Positions 26,298 through 35,354 of a stretch of DNA of 52,059 nucleotides are shown piece after piece. Every line of letters starts with the position of its first letter. The stretch's first letter is position 1. Under the pieces are notes generated by a model, which worked only from the letters and a program-made list of their open reading frames with translations, made no database searches and was not told where the DNA came from. The translations under genes and the position numbers were made by a program. The stretch spans positions 1-52,059 of the forward strand of contig JAIOYP010000028.1 of the NCBI GenBank assembly GCA_021741155.1, read 5' to 3'. Source of the DNA: Flavobacteriales bacterium. GTDB taxonomy: Bacteria > Bacteroidota > Bacteroidia > UBA10329.

Positions 26298-26789
26298 CTA
26301 ATAAACCTTCTCCCCTTTCTTCAAAAACCTGCCCCAACTTTGGTTGTAGGCGTGGACTTTCTCCGTTGTTCGATTCTTGGAATCTACCACCACGCCATCA
26401 TGGTTTTTCCAGTTGAAAATTCCGCCATAGAGGTTAAAAACGTGCTTGTATCCTGCTGCTTGTAGCTTCTCTCCTACTCGCTCGCTTCGGTAGCCGACTG
26501 AGCAGTAAACGATGATCGTATCTTGCTTTGAAATCGCAGAAACGGAAGCTAAATCGAACTTATCATATCCAACCAATTTAGCCTTTGGCAAGTGACTGAC
26601 TTCAAATTCTGCTGGTTCACGCGTATCTAATAACGTTGCAGAAGCAGACTTCTTCGCATCCGCCATAGAAATAATTGGAACGGTGTTCTTATACAGCGTT
26701 TTCACTTCCTCGTCCAACGAATCGGTCTTCTGTCCGCAGGAAACCAGCGGCAGAGCGAACAAAAACAATATCAAAAGTCTATTCACCAT
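26298..26789 (-). CDS. Rhodanese-domain lipoprotein
   Basis: The 163-residue protein has a lipoprotein signal (LLILFLFALPLVSCGQ, Cys near residue 18) and a rhodanese domain: ATLLDTREPAEFEVSHLPKA, then the active-site loop VYCSVGYRSERVGEKL with the sulfur-accepting Cys near residue 96, and FNLYGGIFNWKN. Single-domain rhodaneses move sulfane sulfur or act in redox chemistry; an envelope lipoprotein form is common in Bacteroidota. Its start overlaps the upstream DUF547 gene by 11 bp, so the pair is translated together. The 25-bp gap to the convergent serine hydrolase contains a small hairpin GAATCT-CACCAA-AGATTC that may end both transcripts. Confidence 0.92.
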   Translation of the reverse strand: MVNRLLILFLFALPLVSCGQKTDSLDEEVKTLYKNTVPIISMADAKKSASATLLDTREPAEFEVSHLPKAKLVGYDKFDLASVSAISKQDTIIVYCSVGYRSERVGEKLQAAGYKHVFNLYGGIFNWKNHDGVVVDSKNRTTEKVHAYNQSWGRFLKKGEKVY

Positions 26790-27516
26790 TCAAATTCCAA
26801 TTATAGTCCATGTATTTAACCTTGGAAGTAGCTTCAAATTCATGCTTCGCATATTTCTGAACGTATTCCTTGAAGGTTGTTTGCTTTGTAAAATCCTTCT
26901 CAAACCAATTGAATATGGACGAGAGTTGAAGTTCATCCTTTCCAATTTTATTCTTGGTTGAATCATTGATAAAGTCACTGGCCTGCTCCTGCAATTGTTG
27001 TTCCAATTGCTGCGCCTCAAAGGCTTCGTTCCTCAATTTGGGACAAGATATAGAGGCACAAACAATGCTAAAGTGGATTCTCGGTTCGTTGAATTCTTTC
27101 CTCAGAATGGAGTGCTCAATTTGATTCAAATCCATCTTCTGTCCACCAATTTCAAAGAACTTGATATCCCAAACGGAATTGATGAACGGAATTCCTTTTT
27201 TGATGTCTTTGATACTAGAAACGGGGTAATTGTCAACGATTAGCTTAATGGTAAAAGCGTTGTAAGCGTTTATCCAAAAGGCAAGTTTTTCTTCTCGGCT
27301 CCAACCACTCGTAGGCGGTTGTTGCAAAAGTGAATGGAGATATGTGTTGAGTTTGAGGCTATCTGTTCGGAATCCTTTGTACGACACCCAGCCATTGGTA
27401 TCAACATGCGTTTGCAGAAGCTCCGTCCACGGTTGATGCATACCCGAAGGCTGCTGTGCTACACTTGCTTGTGCAACGAGGAATACGCTAATAAAAGTGA
27501 ATACAATTAGCCTCAT
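26779..27516 (-). CDS. Exported DUF547 protein
   Basis: The 245-residue protein has a signal peptide (MRLIVFTFISVFLVAQASVA) and the DUF547 domain: EKLAFWINAYNAFTIKLI near residue 78, VWDIKFFEIGGQKMDLNQIE, then EPRIHFSIVCASISCPKLRN with the conserved His and Cys near residue 155. DUF547 proteins are frequent in envelopes and have no settled function; the conserved Cys/His resemble a papain-like site, which is speculative. It is the upstream member of a pair with the rhodanese lipoprotein (11-bp overlap), suggesting a shared sulfur or redox context. Confidence 0.88.
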   Translation of the reverse strand: MRLIVFTFISVFLVAQASVAQQPSGMHQPWTELLQTHVDTNGWVSYKGFRTDSLKLNTYLHSLLQQPPTSGWSREEKLAFWINAYNAFTIKLIVDNYPVSSIKDIKKGIPFINSVWDIKFFEIGGQKMDLNQIEHSILRKEFNEPRIHFSIVCASISCPKLRNEAFEAQQLEQQLQEQASDFINDSTKNKIGKDELQLSSIFNWFEKDFTKQTTFKEYVQKYAKHEFEATSKVKYMDYNWNLNGE

Positions 27517-27574
27517 ACGAAGGTAAACTTCGCAACGAAGCTAGTTGTTCAAATAGGGTTGGACGTGATGCTTA

Positions 27575-28285
27575 TCACGCAATGTTTGTGTAGACGGCTT
27601 GCACGTCATCGTCATCTTCCAATCGGTCAATCAACTTTTCAATATCAACCATTTGCGCGTCTGTAAACTCAACCGGCATGGTTGGGAAACGCTCTAAGCT
27701 CGCCTTTACAACCTCAATTTTCAAGGCTTCAATCGCAGCTGCCAATTTACCGAAGGAAGTGAATTCGCCATGAAGATAAATGGTGTCGCCATCATCAATG
27801 ATTTCTTCCAAACCTGCATCAATCAACTCTAATTCGAGTTCTTCGATGTCCATTCCTTCCGTTCTGTTAATCTCAAAAACACACTTTCTGTTGAACATGA
27901 ACTCCAACGAACCTGTTGGAACAAGTGGGCAATCGAACTTATTGAAGTGCATACGAACGTTGGCAACCGAACGCGTGGTATTGTCGGTGGCACACTCCAC
28001 AAAAATCAACACTCCGCTCGGACCTTTTCCTTCGTAGTTAATCTCGGTGTAATCGCTTGCATCCTTGGCGGTAGCGCGCTTGATGGCTGAATCAATATTA
28101 TCCTTGGGCATGTTCTGCCCCTTTGCGTTGGCAATAGCTGTACGCAATGAAGAATTGGTAGCAGGATCGCCTCCACCCTCTTTGGCAGCCATGGTAATGG
28201 CCTTTCCTAGTTTTGGAAATATCCTAGACATCTTGCCCCAACGTTTTTCTTTTGCCGCTTTGCGGTATTCAAATGCTCTTCCCAT
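27575..28285 (-). CDS. yebC: YebC/PmpR-family DNA-binding or translation factor
   Basis: The 236-residue protein is set to start at ATG 28285 ([20 protein letters not shown]), matching the family's usual N-terminus. The ATG seven codons upstream lies inside a -7 promoter box and is rejected. Conserved blocks are [34 protein letters not shown] and [15 protein letters not shown]. The family was described as a transcription regulator (PmpR) and more recently as a factor relieving ribosome stalling; sequence alone does not choose between these. It is monocistronic by position. Confidence 0.95.
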   Translation of the reverse strand: MGRAFEYRKAAKEKRWGKMSRIFPKLGKAITMAAKEGGGDPATNSSLRTAIANAKGQNMPKDNIDSAIKRATAKDASDYTEINYEGKGPSGVLIFVECATDNTTRSVANVRMHFNKFDCPLVPTGSLEFMFNRKCVFEINRTEGMDIEELELELIDAGLEEIIDDGDTIYLHGEFTSFGKLAAAIEALKIEVVKASLERFPTMPVEFTDAQMVDIEKLIDRLEDDDDVQAVYTNIA

Positions 28286-28305
28286 GAATTCAAATATTAG
28301 AGCCA

Positions 28306-28313
28306 CAAATGTA
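28306..28313 (-). promoter_or_regulatory. -7 box TACATTTG of yebC
   Basis: Exact TAnnTTTG on the minus strand, 20 nt before the ATG at 28285; predicted transcription start is near 28301. No TTG -33 element is seen. It overlaps the alternative upstream ATG, which fixes the yebC start. Confidence 0.55.
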
Positions 28314-28418
28314 ATGTTCGCTTAAAAACACACCACCTCAGAAATACGCGAACTTTCTGACCTCAGCCATGTCCTCAATACTTGAATTGATCTTTAGTTT
28401 AGCAGACTAATTTATTGC

Positions 28419-30497
28419 ATGATTTCAAGAACAACGTATGGGTATTGGCTGCCGATTCTGATGGTCGTACTAACCTCTATGCTGTCTTCGTGCAATGAGG
28501 CAAGTTATTTTCTTGGGCTGAGCAATGAATATCTAACCACAATTCAGACCTCCGAAGGGTTATTTGTGAGTGCTGATGAATTCAAGAAACAGCATCTGAT
28601 TGCAGATAGGACGACCACAAAAGATTGGGAAGTGTTCACTCTTGTGGAGCTCTCAGATAGGGAAGTCCTTCTCCAGTCCTCCACTGGGAGTTTTGTCCGA
28701 TCAGACACGAGCAACCATGGAGTGCTTATAGCCTCTGATATCATGCTGAATGAGGCCAATCATTTCACAGTTATCTCCCTTCCGGAGGGAGGTATTCTGC
28801 TTCAGAACTATGTGGGGAAGTACGTACAATTGGGATTGGATCGGAATCTGGTGGCCAACGGAACAGACCCTGCAACGGCCATTGTGCTGCGCCTGAACAG
28901 ATCAACCACGGTTGGCGGAAGGATCTTTAAAGATCACGAACTCTTTTATCTGGTACTGGGTCTTCTGCTCATCTTCATCAGCATTGTGCTTTTTCACGGT
29001 ATGCCGCAAAAGAGCATATTAGCCGTATTGCTGCTGTTTCTTGGTGGTCTTGCGATACGGATATTTATGGTGGAGATATCAGACCACCTGCATTGGTGGG
29101 ACGAGCAGTTTCATGCGCTGGTGGCAAAGAACATGATTGACAATCCGTTCAAACCCATGCTTTTTGCCCATCCAACATTGGATTACGAGAGATTCAGTTG
29201 GGTCTCTGGTCACATTTGGCTTCACAAGCAGCCGTTGTTTCTTTGGCAGATGGCTTTGAGCATGAAACTCTTTGGCGTGAACACCACCGCCCTGCGCCTG
29301 CCAAGCCTGGTGATGTCGGCCATTGTAATTCTTTTCATCTACCGAATAGGCAAGATTGGTTTTAGCAGCAAGGCCGGATTCTATGGTGCTCTACTCTACG
29401 CGCTTTCCTCTTTTGGACTTCGTCTCACATCGGGTAGTATCAACACCGATCACAACGATACGGCCTTTCTGTTCTATGTGACAGCAAGTGTTTGGGCCTG
29501 GTTTGAATATGAACATTCCCGCGATGACAGAAAGTGGAGATGGGTCATCCTTATCGGGCTTTTCTCTGGGGCGGCCGTACTGAACAAATGGCTGACGGGT
29601 CTTCTAATCTTTTCAGCATGGGGGCTAGTGACGGTCTTTTATCGCGAAAAACGGAAGAATCTCCGATCATACGCTCACATCCTTGCTGCCCTTGCCATCA
29701 ACGTGGCCGTGTTCCTACCGTGGCAAATCTACATCCTACAAGCTTTTCCTGAACTGAGCAGACACGAGTATGCATACAATACACTGCATTTCTTTGAAGC
29801 GCTGGAAGGACATGGCGAACCAATCGGGTATCACATCACTAAAATACCAGAGCTGTACGGCATTGGCGCCCTCGCACTTCTTGCGTGCTTCCTCCTATTT
29901 ATTAAAACCGCACCCAAGAATCCATACAGGTTCAGCGTGATTACGCTAATCGTTGTGACCTATGTCTTTTACAGCATCCCGGTCACGAAGATGATTGCGT
30001 TTACTTACTGCATCTCATTCCTTGTCTTTCTGGTGCTGGGCCATGCCCTTGAACGATTCTTTGTCTGGATCGTGGTGAACCCCGACCTTTCAAAGAAACG
30101 CAGCCTTACCGTAATCTTTGCAACCACGGTACTGGTAGCCATTTCCTACTGGAATTTCAATTTGAAGGGTATCGTGCAAGAGCTGACCACTCATGGAGAG
30201 AAACCGAACATATACATCGCCATGCGCAAGAAATCGACACGGATTATGAAGCAACTCAATGAGCGTGTGCCACAAGTTCAAAATACTGTTCTTTTCAATT
30301 GTCGCTCGGAGGATGTGCCCCCCGCCCTGTTCTTCTCCGACCTGCTGGATGCGCATCAAGGATATCCGAACTTGCAACAATATACCAGTCTGAAAGAAAG
30401 GAACATCCCCATGGCGGTGTTCGATAGCGGAAACATGCCCGATTACCTCCAGCAAGACCCACAGGTGGTCATTCTTCATGAAGGATATTGGGATTAA
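28419..30497 (+). CDS. Fascin-like beta-trefoil fused to GT39/ArnT-type membrane glycosyltransferase
   Basis: This 692-residue protein has an unusual layout. A hydrophobic N-terminus ends in a lipobox-like LTSMLSSC (Cys near residue 25). Residues 38-155 form three units of about 40 residues: GLFVSADEFKKQHLIADR ... WEVFTLVEL, then GSFVRSDTSNHGVLIASD ... HFTVISL, then GKYVQLGLDRNLVANG, the pattern of a fascin-type beta-trefoil. Residues 170-600 are a GT39/ArnT-like transferase with about ten membrane segments, the acidic motif HWWDEQFHALVAKNM near residue 230 and HKQPLFLWQMAL near residue 270. A C-terminal soluble domain follows (NTVLFNCRSEDVPPALFF). Such enzymes move a sugar from a polyprenyl phosphate to lipid or protein on the periplasmic face. 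Donor and acceptor are unknown. Confidence 0.85.
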   Translation: MISRTTYGYWLPILMVVLTSMLSSCNEASYFLGLSNEYLTTIQTSEGLFVSADEFKKQHLIADRTTTKDWEVFTLVELSDREVLLQSSTGSFVRSDTSNHGVLIASDIMLNEANHFTVISLPEGGILLQNYVGKYVQLGLDRNLVANGTDPATAIVLRLNRSTTVGGRIFKDHELFYLVLGLLLIFISIVLFHGMPQKSILAVLLLFLGGLAIRIFMVEISDHLHWWDEQFHALVAKNMIDNPFKPMLFAHPTLDYERFSWVSGHIWLHKQPLFLWQMALSMKLFGVNTTALRLPSLVMSAIVILFIYRIGKIGFSSKAGFYGALLYALSSFGLRLTSGSINTDHNDTAFLFYVTASVWAWFEYEHSRDDRKWRWVILIGLFSGAAVLNKWLTGLLIFSAWGLVTVFYREKRKNLRSYAHILAALAINVAVFLPWQIYILQAFPELSRHEYAYNTLHFFEALEGHGEPIGYHITKIPELYGIGALALLACFLLFIKTAPKNPYRFSVITLIVVTYVFYSIPVTKMIAFTYCISFLVFLVLGHALERFFVWIVVNPDLSKKRSLTVIFATTVLVAISYWNFNLKGIVQELTTHGEKPNIYIAMRKKSTRIMKQLNERVPQVQNTVLFNCRSEDVPPALFFSDLLDAHQGYPNLQQYTSLKERNIPMAVFDSGNMPDYLQQDPQVVILHEGYWD

Positions 30498-30555
30498 ACT
30501 CAACCAACCGATAAGCAGATTGGTGACAGTACTTTTTTTCAAAGACTCTGACAAG

Positions 30556-30563
30556 TAATTTTG
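30556..30563 (+). promoter_or_regulatory. -7 box TAATTTTG of the acyl-CoA-binding protein gene
   Basis: Exact TAnnTTTG, 19 nt before the ATG at 30583. The -33 region is a T-run (30533-30539) rather than TTG. Confidence 0.5.
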
Positions 30564-30582
30564 ACCGATAAGACAAAGAGCC

Positions 30583-30837
30583 ATGAGCAACGTAGAAGCA
30601 GCAGCAGGACGACTTAAATCCCTTACTAAACGACCATCAAACGAGGAACTGCTCGAACTTTATGGCCTCTACAAGCAAGCAACTGTTGGCGACAACAAGA
30701 CCTCAAAACCAGGCATGTTTGATATGAAAGGTCAGTTCAAGTGGAAGGCTTGGAAGGATAAAAGCGGCATTAGCCAAGAGGATGCGGCTGAGGCTTACGT
30801 GGCCTTGGTTGATGAGCTAATCGGAAAATTGAATTAG
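30583..30837 (+). CDS. Acyl-CoA-binding protein (ACBP)
   Basis: The 84-residue protein is a complete four-helix ACBP: AAGRLKSLTKRPSNEELLEL, YGLYKQATVGDN, KPGMFDMKGQFKWKAWKD with the acyl-CoA contact residues, and AAEAYVALVDELIGKL. Length and motifs are standard. ACBP binds medium- and long-chain acyl-CoA in the cytoplasm and buffers the pool. It converges on the alkB-type hydroxylase gene with only 2 bp between stops; a shared lipid role is suggestive but the genes are on opposite strands. Confidence 0.95.
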   Translation: MSNVEAAAGRLKSLTKRPSNEELLELYGLYKQATVGDNKTSKPGMFDMKGQFKWKAWKDKSGISQEDAAEAYVALVDELIGKLN

Positions 30838-30839
30838 AA

Positions 30840-31925
30840 TTAGGCCGCCTGCCCTACAGGAATTCTCAATTCTTCTGGATACTTTTCCTGCAAGGCTTTT
30901 ACACGTGGATTCATTACCGCAAACCAAATAGGCGGAACAAGTGCCAGCACAATCATGCCGGGATAGCCCGTTGGCATTTGTGGGGCATCGTCAAAATGGC
31001 GGAGAATCTGATACTGGCGACTTGCCTTGTAGTGATGATCGCTGTGACGCGTGAGTTCAAACAGCAGCAATCTTCCCATTGGATGATTGCTGTTCCAACT
31101 GTGAATAGGTAGCACTTTCTTGAAATGGTCTCCGCTTATGTGACGCGCCAATCCGTAGTGCTCTACATAATTTATGACTTCCAAAAGGGAGAATCCGATA
31201 ACGGAAGCTGCCAAGGTCATCAGCATTGTAGGAACACTGAAGATGGCCGCCACAGCTACTAAAAGTCCAGCTTGGCAGAAGATGTAAAAAATCATCTCGT
31301 TGCTCCAATGATACCACGGCAATTCGGCCTTTTTTAGGCGATGTAGCTCCAATTTCCATGCGGAGATGTAGCCCATAATCACCGAGCGAAACCAAAACGT
31401 GTAAACCAATTCGCCATAGCGAGATGTAGCCGGATCCTTTTCGGTGCTTACGTTCTTATGATGCCCCCGATTGTGCTCAATATAAAAGTGCATGTATTGT
31501 GCAGTAAGCAGCAACGCCTTACTCATCCATTGTTCGGAACGCTTTTTTCTGTGACCGAGTTCATGCGCCACGTTGATGCCCAGTGCTGCACAACCAATTC
31601 CCATGCTCACTATCAATCCAGCATATTCGTAGGCTTGCATTTGAACCGTATCAACGGTGTACATGAACACGAAAAACATGCCCCACTGCAACGGTACCAT
31701 ACTGTAAATCATGTAGTCGTATAGGCGGTCTTTCTTGGCCACTTCCTCTTCCATTTCGGTCATATTCTTCACAGTTCCCTTGTTAAGAAGCTCCACTAAA
31801 GGCACAAGTGCATAGGCGTAAATCGGCAATGCCCATGTCCACGGGCCTCTAAAATAGAAGCCAAGAAATGCTACCGCTGGAGCGGTGTAAACAAAGAGGT
31901 ACTTGAGGATTTTCAGACGATTCAT
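30840..31925 (-). CDS. alkB: Alkane 1-monooxygenase (AlkB-type membrane di-iron hydroxylase)
   Basis: The 361-residue membrane protein has all AlkB histidine boxes: HELGHRKK near residue 120, EHNRGHHKNV near residue 150 and LTRHSDHHYKASR near residue 297, plus the AlkB-specific NYVEHYGLAR (HYG) motif near residue 258 that separates alkane hydroxylases from fatty acid desaturases. About six membrane segments precede and separate the boxes. It oxidises terminal carbons of medium-chain alkanes using O2 and electrons from rubredoxin. No rubredoxin or reductase gene is adjacent, so electron supply is unlinked. A TAAATTCG sequence 22 nt upstream of the ATG is a weak -7 candidate. Confidence 0.93.
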   Translation of the reverse strand: MNRLKILKYLFVYTAPAVAFLGFYFRGPWTWALPIYAYALVPLVELLNKGTVKNMTEMEEEVAKKDRLYDYMIYSMVPLQWGMFFVFMYTVDTVQMQAYEYAGLIVSMGIGCAALGINVAHELGHRKKRSEQWMSKALLLTAQYMHFYIEHNRGHHKNVSTEKDPATSRYGELVYTFWFRSVIMGYISAWKLELHRLKKAELPWYHWSNEMIFYIFCQAGLLVAVAAIFSVPTMLMTLAASVIGFSLLEVINYVEHYGLARHISGDHFKKVLPIHSWNSNHPMGRLLLFELTRHSDHHYKASRQYQILRHFDDAPQMPTGYPGMIVLALVPPIWFAVMNPRVKALQEKYPEELRIPVGQAA

Positions 31926-32579
31926 GGTAGAATGGTTTTATCAGAACGAATTTAAGAAAGAAAGTGTGGTTCTATCATGAACTTGAGAGAGGATTGAACG
32001 GATTATAGGCTATAACCGCAAATACACCAAGGAGATGATTGTGAGTTTTCATACCATAAACAGCCACCACAAGAATCTAATGGCAAAGGTGGAAGCGAAA
32101 AACAACATCGGTTTGGTGACCAACCAGCCCTACCTGTTCAAATAAACGGCTGTGGTTCATACTCACATTTTGGGCGATGAGAGGCAACCAGTCAGGCTGA
32201 AAAATCACATTTTCTGCGATTGTTGCAACTATGGTTGTTGCTGTATTTGAATAACGCTTAATGGTAAAATCGATGAGCAGAAGAAGTAGCTGTGATGTAA
32301 GGAGTGATGGCAACACATCGATAACGAGACCATTAATGGGTCATGTCTGGGGCTTTTCAAACGAAAAAATTCATTTACTGCGAAACGTCATGGCGTTTTG
32401 CACCAAAGAAGATTTTTACCCACGAAATGGCATTCCATATTGGCATCCATTCGTAGCCCGCCTTACCGGTTAGATTGAGGAATGAACGGATTAATAGTGC
32501 CCGCCAAGACCTAGTAACCAGTGTAAGCCACCACCAGCCTAATAATATGGATGGCGGCTTTGTTCATTATTAAATGAAA
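31926..32579. other. Intergenic region with degenerate sequence and no intact gene
   Basis: No frame longer than about 80 codons has family-like content. TGAACGGATTA occurs as a direct repeat at 31995-32005 and 32483-32493, each followed by AGCCACCAC-containing sequence, flanking about 480 bp. Short protein-like stretches appear on both strands (for example GKAGYEWMPIWNAISWVKIF on the minus strand near 32430), which suggests decayed coding sequence that I could not identify. Confidence 0.4.
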
Positions 32580-32630
32580 TTGCTAATCTGCTCATTCGCT
32601 AATCTGCCAATCAACTCATTCGCTAATCAA
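32580..32630. repeat. Short tandem CTCATTCGCTAATC repeats
   Basis: CTCATTCGCTAATC appears twice within 50 bp, amid further CTAATC/CAATCA units, ending at the pfkA stop. AT-rich 'ctaatctgctcatt' runs of this kind recur between genes in Bacteroidota. Confidence 0.5.
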
Positions 32631-33602
32631 CTAAGCCGCCAATATCTCTGCCAGTTTCAAAAAATCAGGATTAACCGTATCGTGATGCTTGATGGCGCGG
32701 TCAAAGGATGTGTAGCAAACCTGCTTGTTCACAATACCCACCATTACGGAGTGTTTTCCAGCTAAGAGCGAATTTACCGCCTCGTAACCAAGCTGCGAAG
32801 CAAGCATACGGTCCAATGCAGATGGACTACCTCCACGTTGCTGATGACCAAGAATAGAAATGCGTGTGTCGTATTTCGGCAAGGCTTTCACCACTTGTTC
32901 TGCAATTTTATAGGCACCACCGGCATCATCTCCTTCGGCCACAATAATGATGCTGCTGGTTTTCTTGCGCTTGTATGCAGCAGCAAGATTGGCAATCAAT
33001 TCTTCCAAATCGGTATGCACTTCGGGTATAAGAATGGCCGCTGCTCCTACTCCAATACCCGAACGTAGGGCAATAAATCCGGCATCTTTGCCCATCACTT
33101 CAACAAAAAAGAGGCGGTCGTGCGAGGCGGCCGTGTCTTTTATCTTATCAACCGCTTCAATCACGTTATTCAGAGCTGTGTCATAGCCAATGGTGTAGTC
33201 CGTTCCAATGAGGTCGTTGTCTATGGTTCCAGGAAGGCCGATAAACGGAATACTGTGCTCCTTCATAAACACCTTGGCGCCTGCAAACGTGCCATCGCCA
33301 CCAATGGCAATCACTCCTTCAATACCGTGTTTTTTGAGGTTATCGAAGGCCTTCTGTCTGCCTTCTTTGGTAAGAAAATCCTTGCTGCGCGATGATTTAA
33401 GAATGGTGCCACCACGCTGAATAATGTTTCCTACATCATCGCTGGTCAATAGTTTAAACTGGTCTTCTATCATGCCCTGATAACCGTGCATGATGCCATA
33501 AACCTGTAATCCGTGGTGCAGCCCAGTGCGTACAACGGCACGGATACACGCATTCATTCCCGGAGAATCGCCTCCACTGGTAAAAACTGCAATCGTCTTC
33601 AT
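32631..33602 (-). CDS. pfkA: ATP-dependent 6-phosphofructokinase
   Basis: PfkA phosphorylates fructose 6-phosphate to fructose 1,6-bisphosphate, the committed step of glycolysis. The 323-residue protein has the ATP site FTSGGDSPGMNA and IAIGGDGTFAGA, the catalytic PGTIDNDLIGTDYTIG near residue 125 with the base Asp, MGKDAGFIAL, and the F6P site HQQRGGSPSALDR. GGDGT with Gly rather than Asp at the following position is the ATP-type signature. The length is standard (about 320). It lies 9 bp after a SiaC-like gene in the same direction, so co-transcription is likely. Confidence 0.96.
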   Translation of the reverse strand: MKTIAVFTSGGDSPGMNACIRAVVRTGLHHGLQVYGIMHGYQGMIEDQFKLLTSDDVGNIIQRGGTILKSSRSKDFLTKEGRQKAFDNLKKHGIEGVIAIGGDGTFAGAKVFMKEHSIPFIGLPGTIDNDLIGTDYTIGYDTALNNVIEAVDKIKDTAASHDRLFFVEVMGKDAGFIALRSGIGVGAAAILIPEVHTDLEELIANLAAAYKRKKTSSIIIVAEGDDAGGAYKIAEQVVKALPKYDTRISILGHQQRGGSPSALDRMLASQLGYEAVNSLLAGKHSVMVGIVNKQVCYTSFDRAIKHHDTVNPDFLKLAEILAA

Positions 33603-33611
33603 AAGGTGAAT

Positions 33612-33989
33612 TTACAACCGAATAATCTCGAAAGGAACTTTGACCACATCTTTGAATGATTGGCCATCGGCAATATTGTCCTCGTCATCGCCTTCACATA
33701 TCCACCGAACAATGAACTCATTATCCTTCTGATTCAATTCTTCCAACAGATTGAACAACGCCATCAAACGGATAAAAGAACCTGTGTTGTAATAATCTAA
33801 GTGTATATCGATAGATGCCCGCACAAACTGATGCTGAACATTTTCGCGAAGCCAGTTATTTATCGGATTGTAAAACTTCTCGGTGTTCTCGGGCATAGAT
33901 CGCCCCTTTATAAGAAATCGTCTCTCCTCAATATGAAAATCAACTTCGGGCGAAACCGATGTTGCTTCTATGTAGAACGTAGTTTCCAT
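33612..33989 (-). CDS. SiaC-like regulatory phosphoprotein (DUF1987)
   Basis: The 125-residue protein fits DUF1987/SiaC: FYIEATSVSPEVDFHIEERR, then MPENTEKFYNPINNWL, and the conserved DYYNTGSFIRLMALFNLLEE near residue 65, whose Thr/Ser region is the phosphorylation site in SiaC. In Pseudomonas, SiaC controls a diguanylate cyclase and is switched by the SiaA phosphatase and SiaB kinase. No siaA, siaB or cyclase gene is adjacent here; the downstream neighbour is pfkA (9 bp). The regulatory target is therefore unknown. Confidence 0.85.
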   Translation of the reverse strand: METTFYIEATSVSPEVDFHIEERRFLIKGRSMPENTEKFYNPINNWLRENVQHQFVRASIDIHLDYYNTGSFIRLMALFNLLEELNQKDNEFIVRWICEGDDEDNIADGQSFKDVVKVPFEIIRL

Positions 33990-34025
33990 GTTCAGTTGTG
34001 GTTATTCCTCTTGTCGTTCGTACAA

Positions 34026-35354
34026 TTAGCTCTTTAGCCGCGGATCAAGCGCATCTCTTACTCCTTCTCCCAATAGGTTATAAACGGTTACCGTAAGAAA
34101 AATAGCGGAACCTGGGAAGATAACCAACCACCAAGCTTGAAACGCCTCTCGGCCTGAACTGAGAAGAGAGCCCCATGTAACCACATCGGCCGGAACACCA
34201 ATTCCTAGGAAAGAAAGTCCAGATTCGATGAGTATGGCCGAGGCAATGCCGAATGCAACAGCAATGAATGCAGGAGCAACTCCATTGGGCAATGCGTGGC
34301 GGAAAATGATGCGTGCCTCACTAAATCCGAGCGATTGCCCTGCGGCAATGTATTCGAGATTTCTAATCTTGAGAAACTCGGCACGGGTAATTCGTGCAAT
34401 ACCTGTCCAACTCGTTAGACCGATAATAAGCATGAGGTTTACCAAACTTGGTTTGGCCACAGCTGCAATGGAAATAATCAGAATCAAATGCGGAATGGAG
34501 ATAAGAATCTCGATGGCGCGTGATATAAGTGAATCGACAGGGATATTGGTCTTAGAGTTGAGCAGTGGTAGTTTACCCGCCAGCATTCCAATATAACGGA
34601 AGGCAACGGCAATTGCGATAAAAATGGCCAAGCTCAGAAGCAATTGAAGGAGTATTGCCATTCCGGATGTACCTATGGCATCAGCCAACTCATCAGCGCG
34701 AATTAGAAATGCATAGTAAAACGCCAGTATCAATCCAAGCATGAATATCCAAAACTGACCGCGTGTGGTATAGAGCTTAGAATCTCCAAAATAACCAGCC
34801 AAAGACCCCATTATTAAACCGATAAGCGTGGCAATTCCCATGGATAGTATGCCAATGGTCAACGAAATTCGGGTAGCATGAATAAGACCAGCCAACACAT
34901 CCTCTCCTTTTTTATTGGTTCCCAAGAGATGACGGAAACGCGCTGGCATTTCAACCAACTCACCACTTTGGTTCTTAAAAAATTGTTCTCCCGATGGTGC
35001 TTTGTAATCCGAGTTCAAGAAATCTGACTTATTTGGAGCATAAGCAACTGGCGCCCAAATAACCGCTTCAAGATCCATCTGTTTCCACTTGGCAATATCC
35101 AACTGAATAGTTTCTACTGAACCGTCTTCACTTTTTATTTCGTACGTGTTTTGAGTAGAAAATGCGGGAAAAAGCGTCTGTCCATGGTACTTGGTATAAA
35201 GCGGCTGATCATTTGCTATAATGGGAGCCATCAAGGCTATCAAGGCCAACGTACCTAATATCCAAAGCGAAACATAGGCTGGTTTGTTCTTCTTAAACTG
35301 AGACCAAGCATACTGCCTGAAATTGAATTGATTATTTTCTTGCTGCTTGCTCAT
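34026..35354 (-). CDS. Opp/Dpp-type ABC permease, C subunit, enlarged
   Basis: The 442-residue protein is about 140 longer than typical OppC/DppC. The conserved parts are RHLLGTNKKGEDVLAGLIHA, GSLAGYFGD and the EAA loop region ARITRAEFLKIRNLEYIAAG, ending SFLGIGVPADVVTWGSLL. Two insertions explain the size: a periplasmic segment of about 90 residues after TM1 (EIKSEDGSVETIQLDIAKWK region) and a membrane-rich insert after GYFGD (FWIFMLGLILAFYYAFLIRA). It moves peptides or similar solutes through the inner membrane with its B partner. It follows the B gene with no spacer. No ATPase gene is in the window. Confidence 0.9.
   Translation of the reverse strand: MSKQQENNQFNFRQYAWSQFKKNKPAYVSLWILGTLALIALMAPIIANDQPLYTKYHGQTLFPAFSTQNTYEIKSEDGSVETIQLDIAKWKQMDLEAVIWAPVAYAPNKSDFLNSDYKAPSGEQFFKNQSGELVEMPARFRHLLGTNKKGEDVLAGLIHATRISLTIGILSMGIATLIGLIMGSLAGYFGDSKLYTTRGQFWIFMLGLILAFYYAFLIRADELADAIGTSGMAILLQLLLSLAIFIAIAVAFRYIGMLAGKLPLLNSKTNIPVDSLISRAIEILISIPHLILIISIAAVAKPSLVNLMLIIGLTSWTGIARITRAEFLKIRNLEYIAAGQSLGFSEARIIFRHALPNGVAPAFIAVAFGIASAILIESGLSFLGIGVPADVVTWGSLLSSGREAFQAWWLVIFPGSAIFLTVTVYNLLGEGVRDALDPRLKS

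Noticed and set aside
32077..32473. Short frames on both strands in the alkB-pfkA spacer
   Set aside because: Broken by stops, no start context, and no family recognised; treated as decayed sequence.
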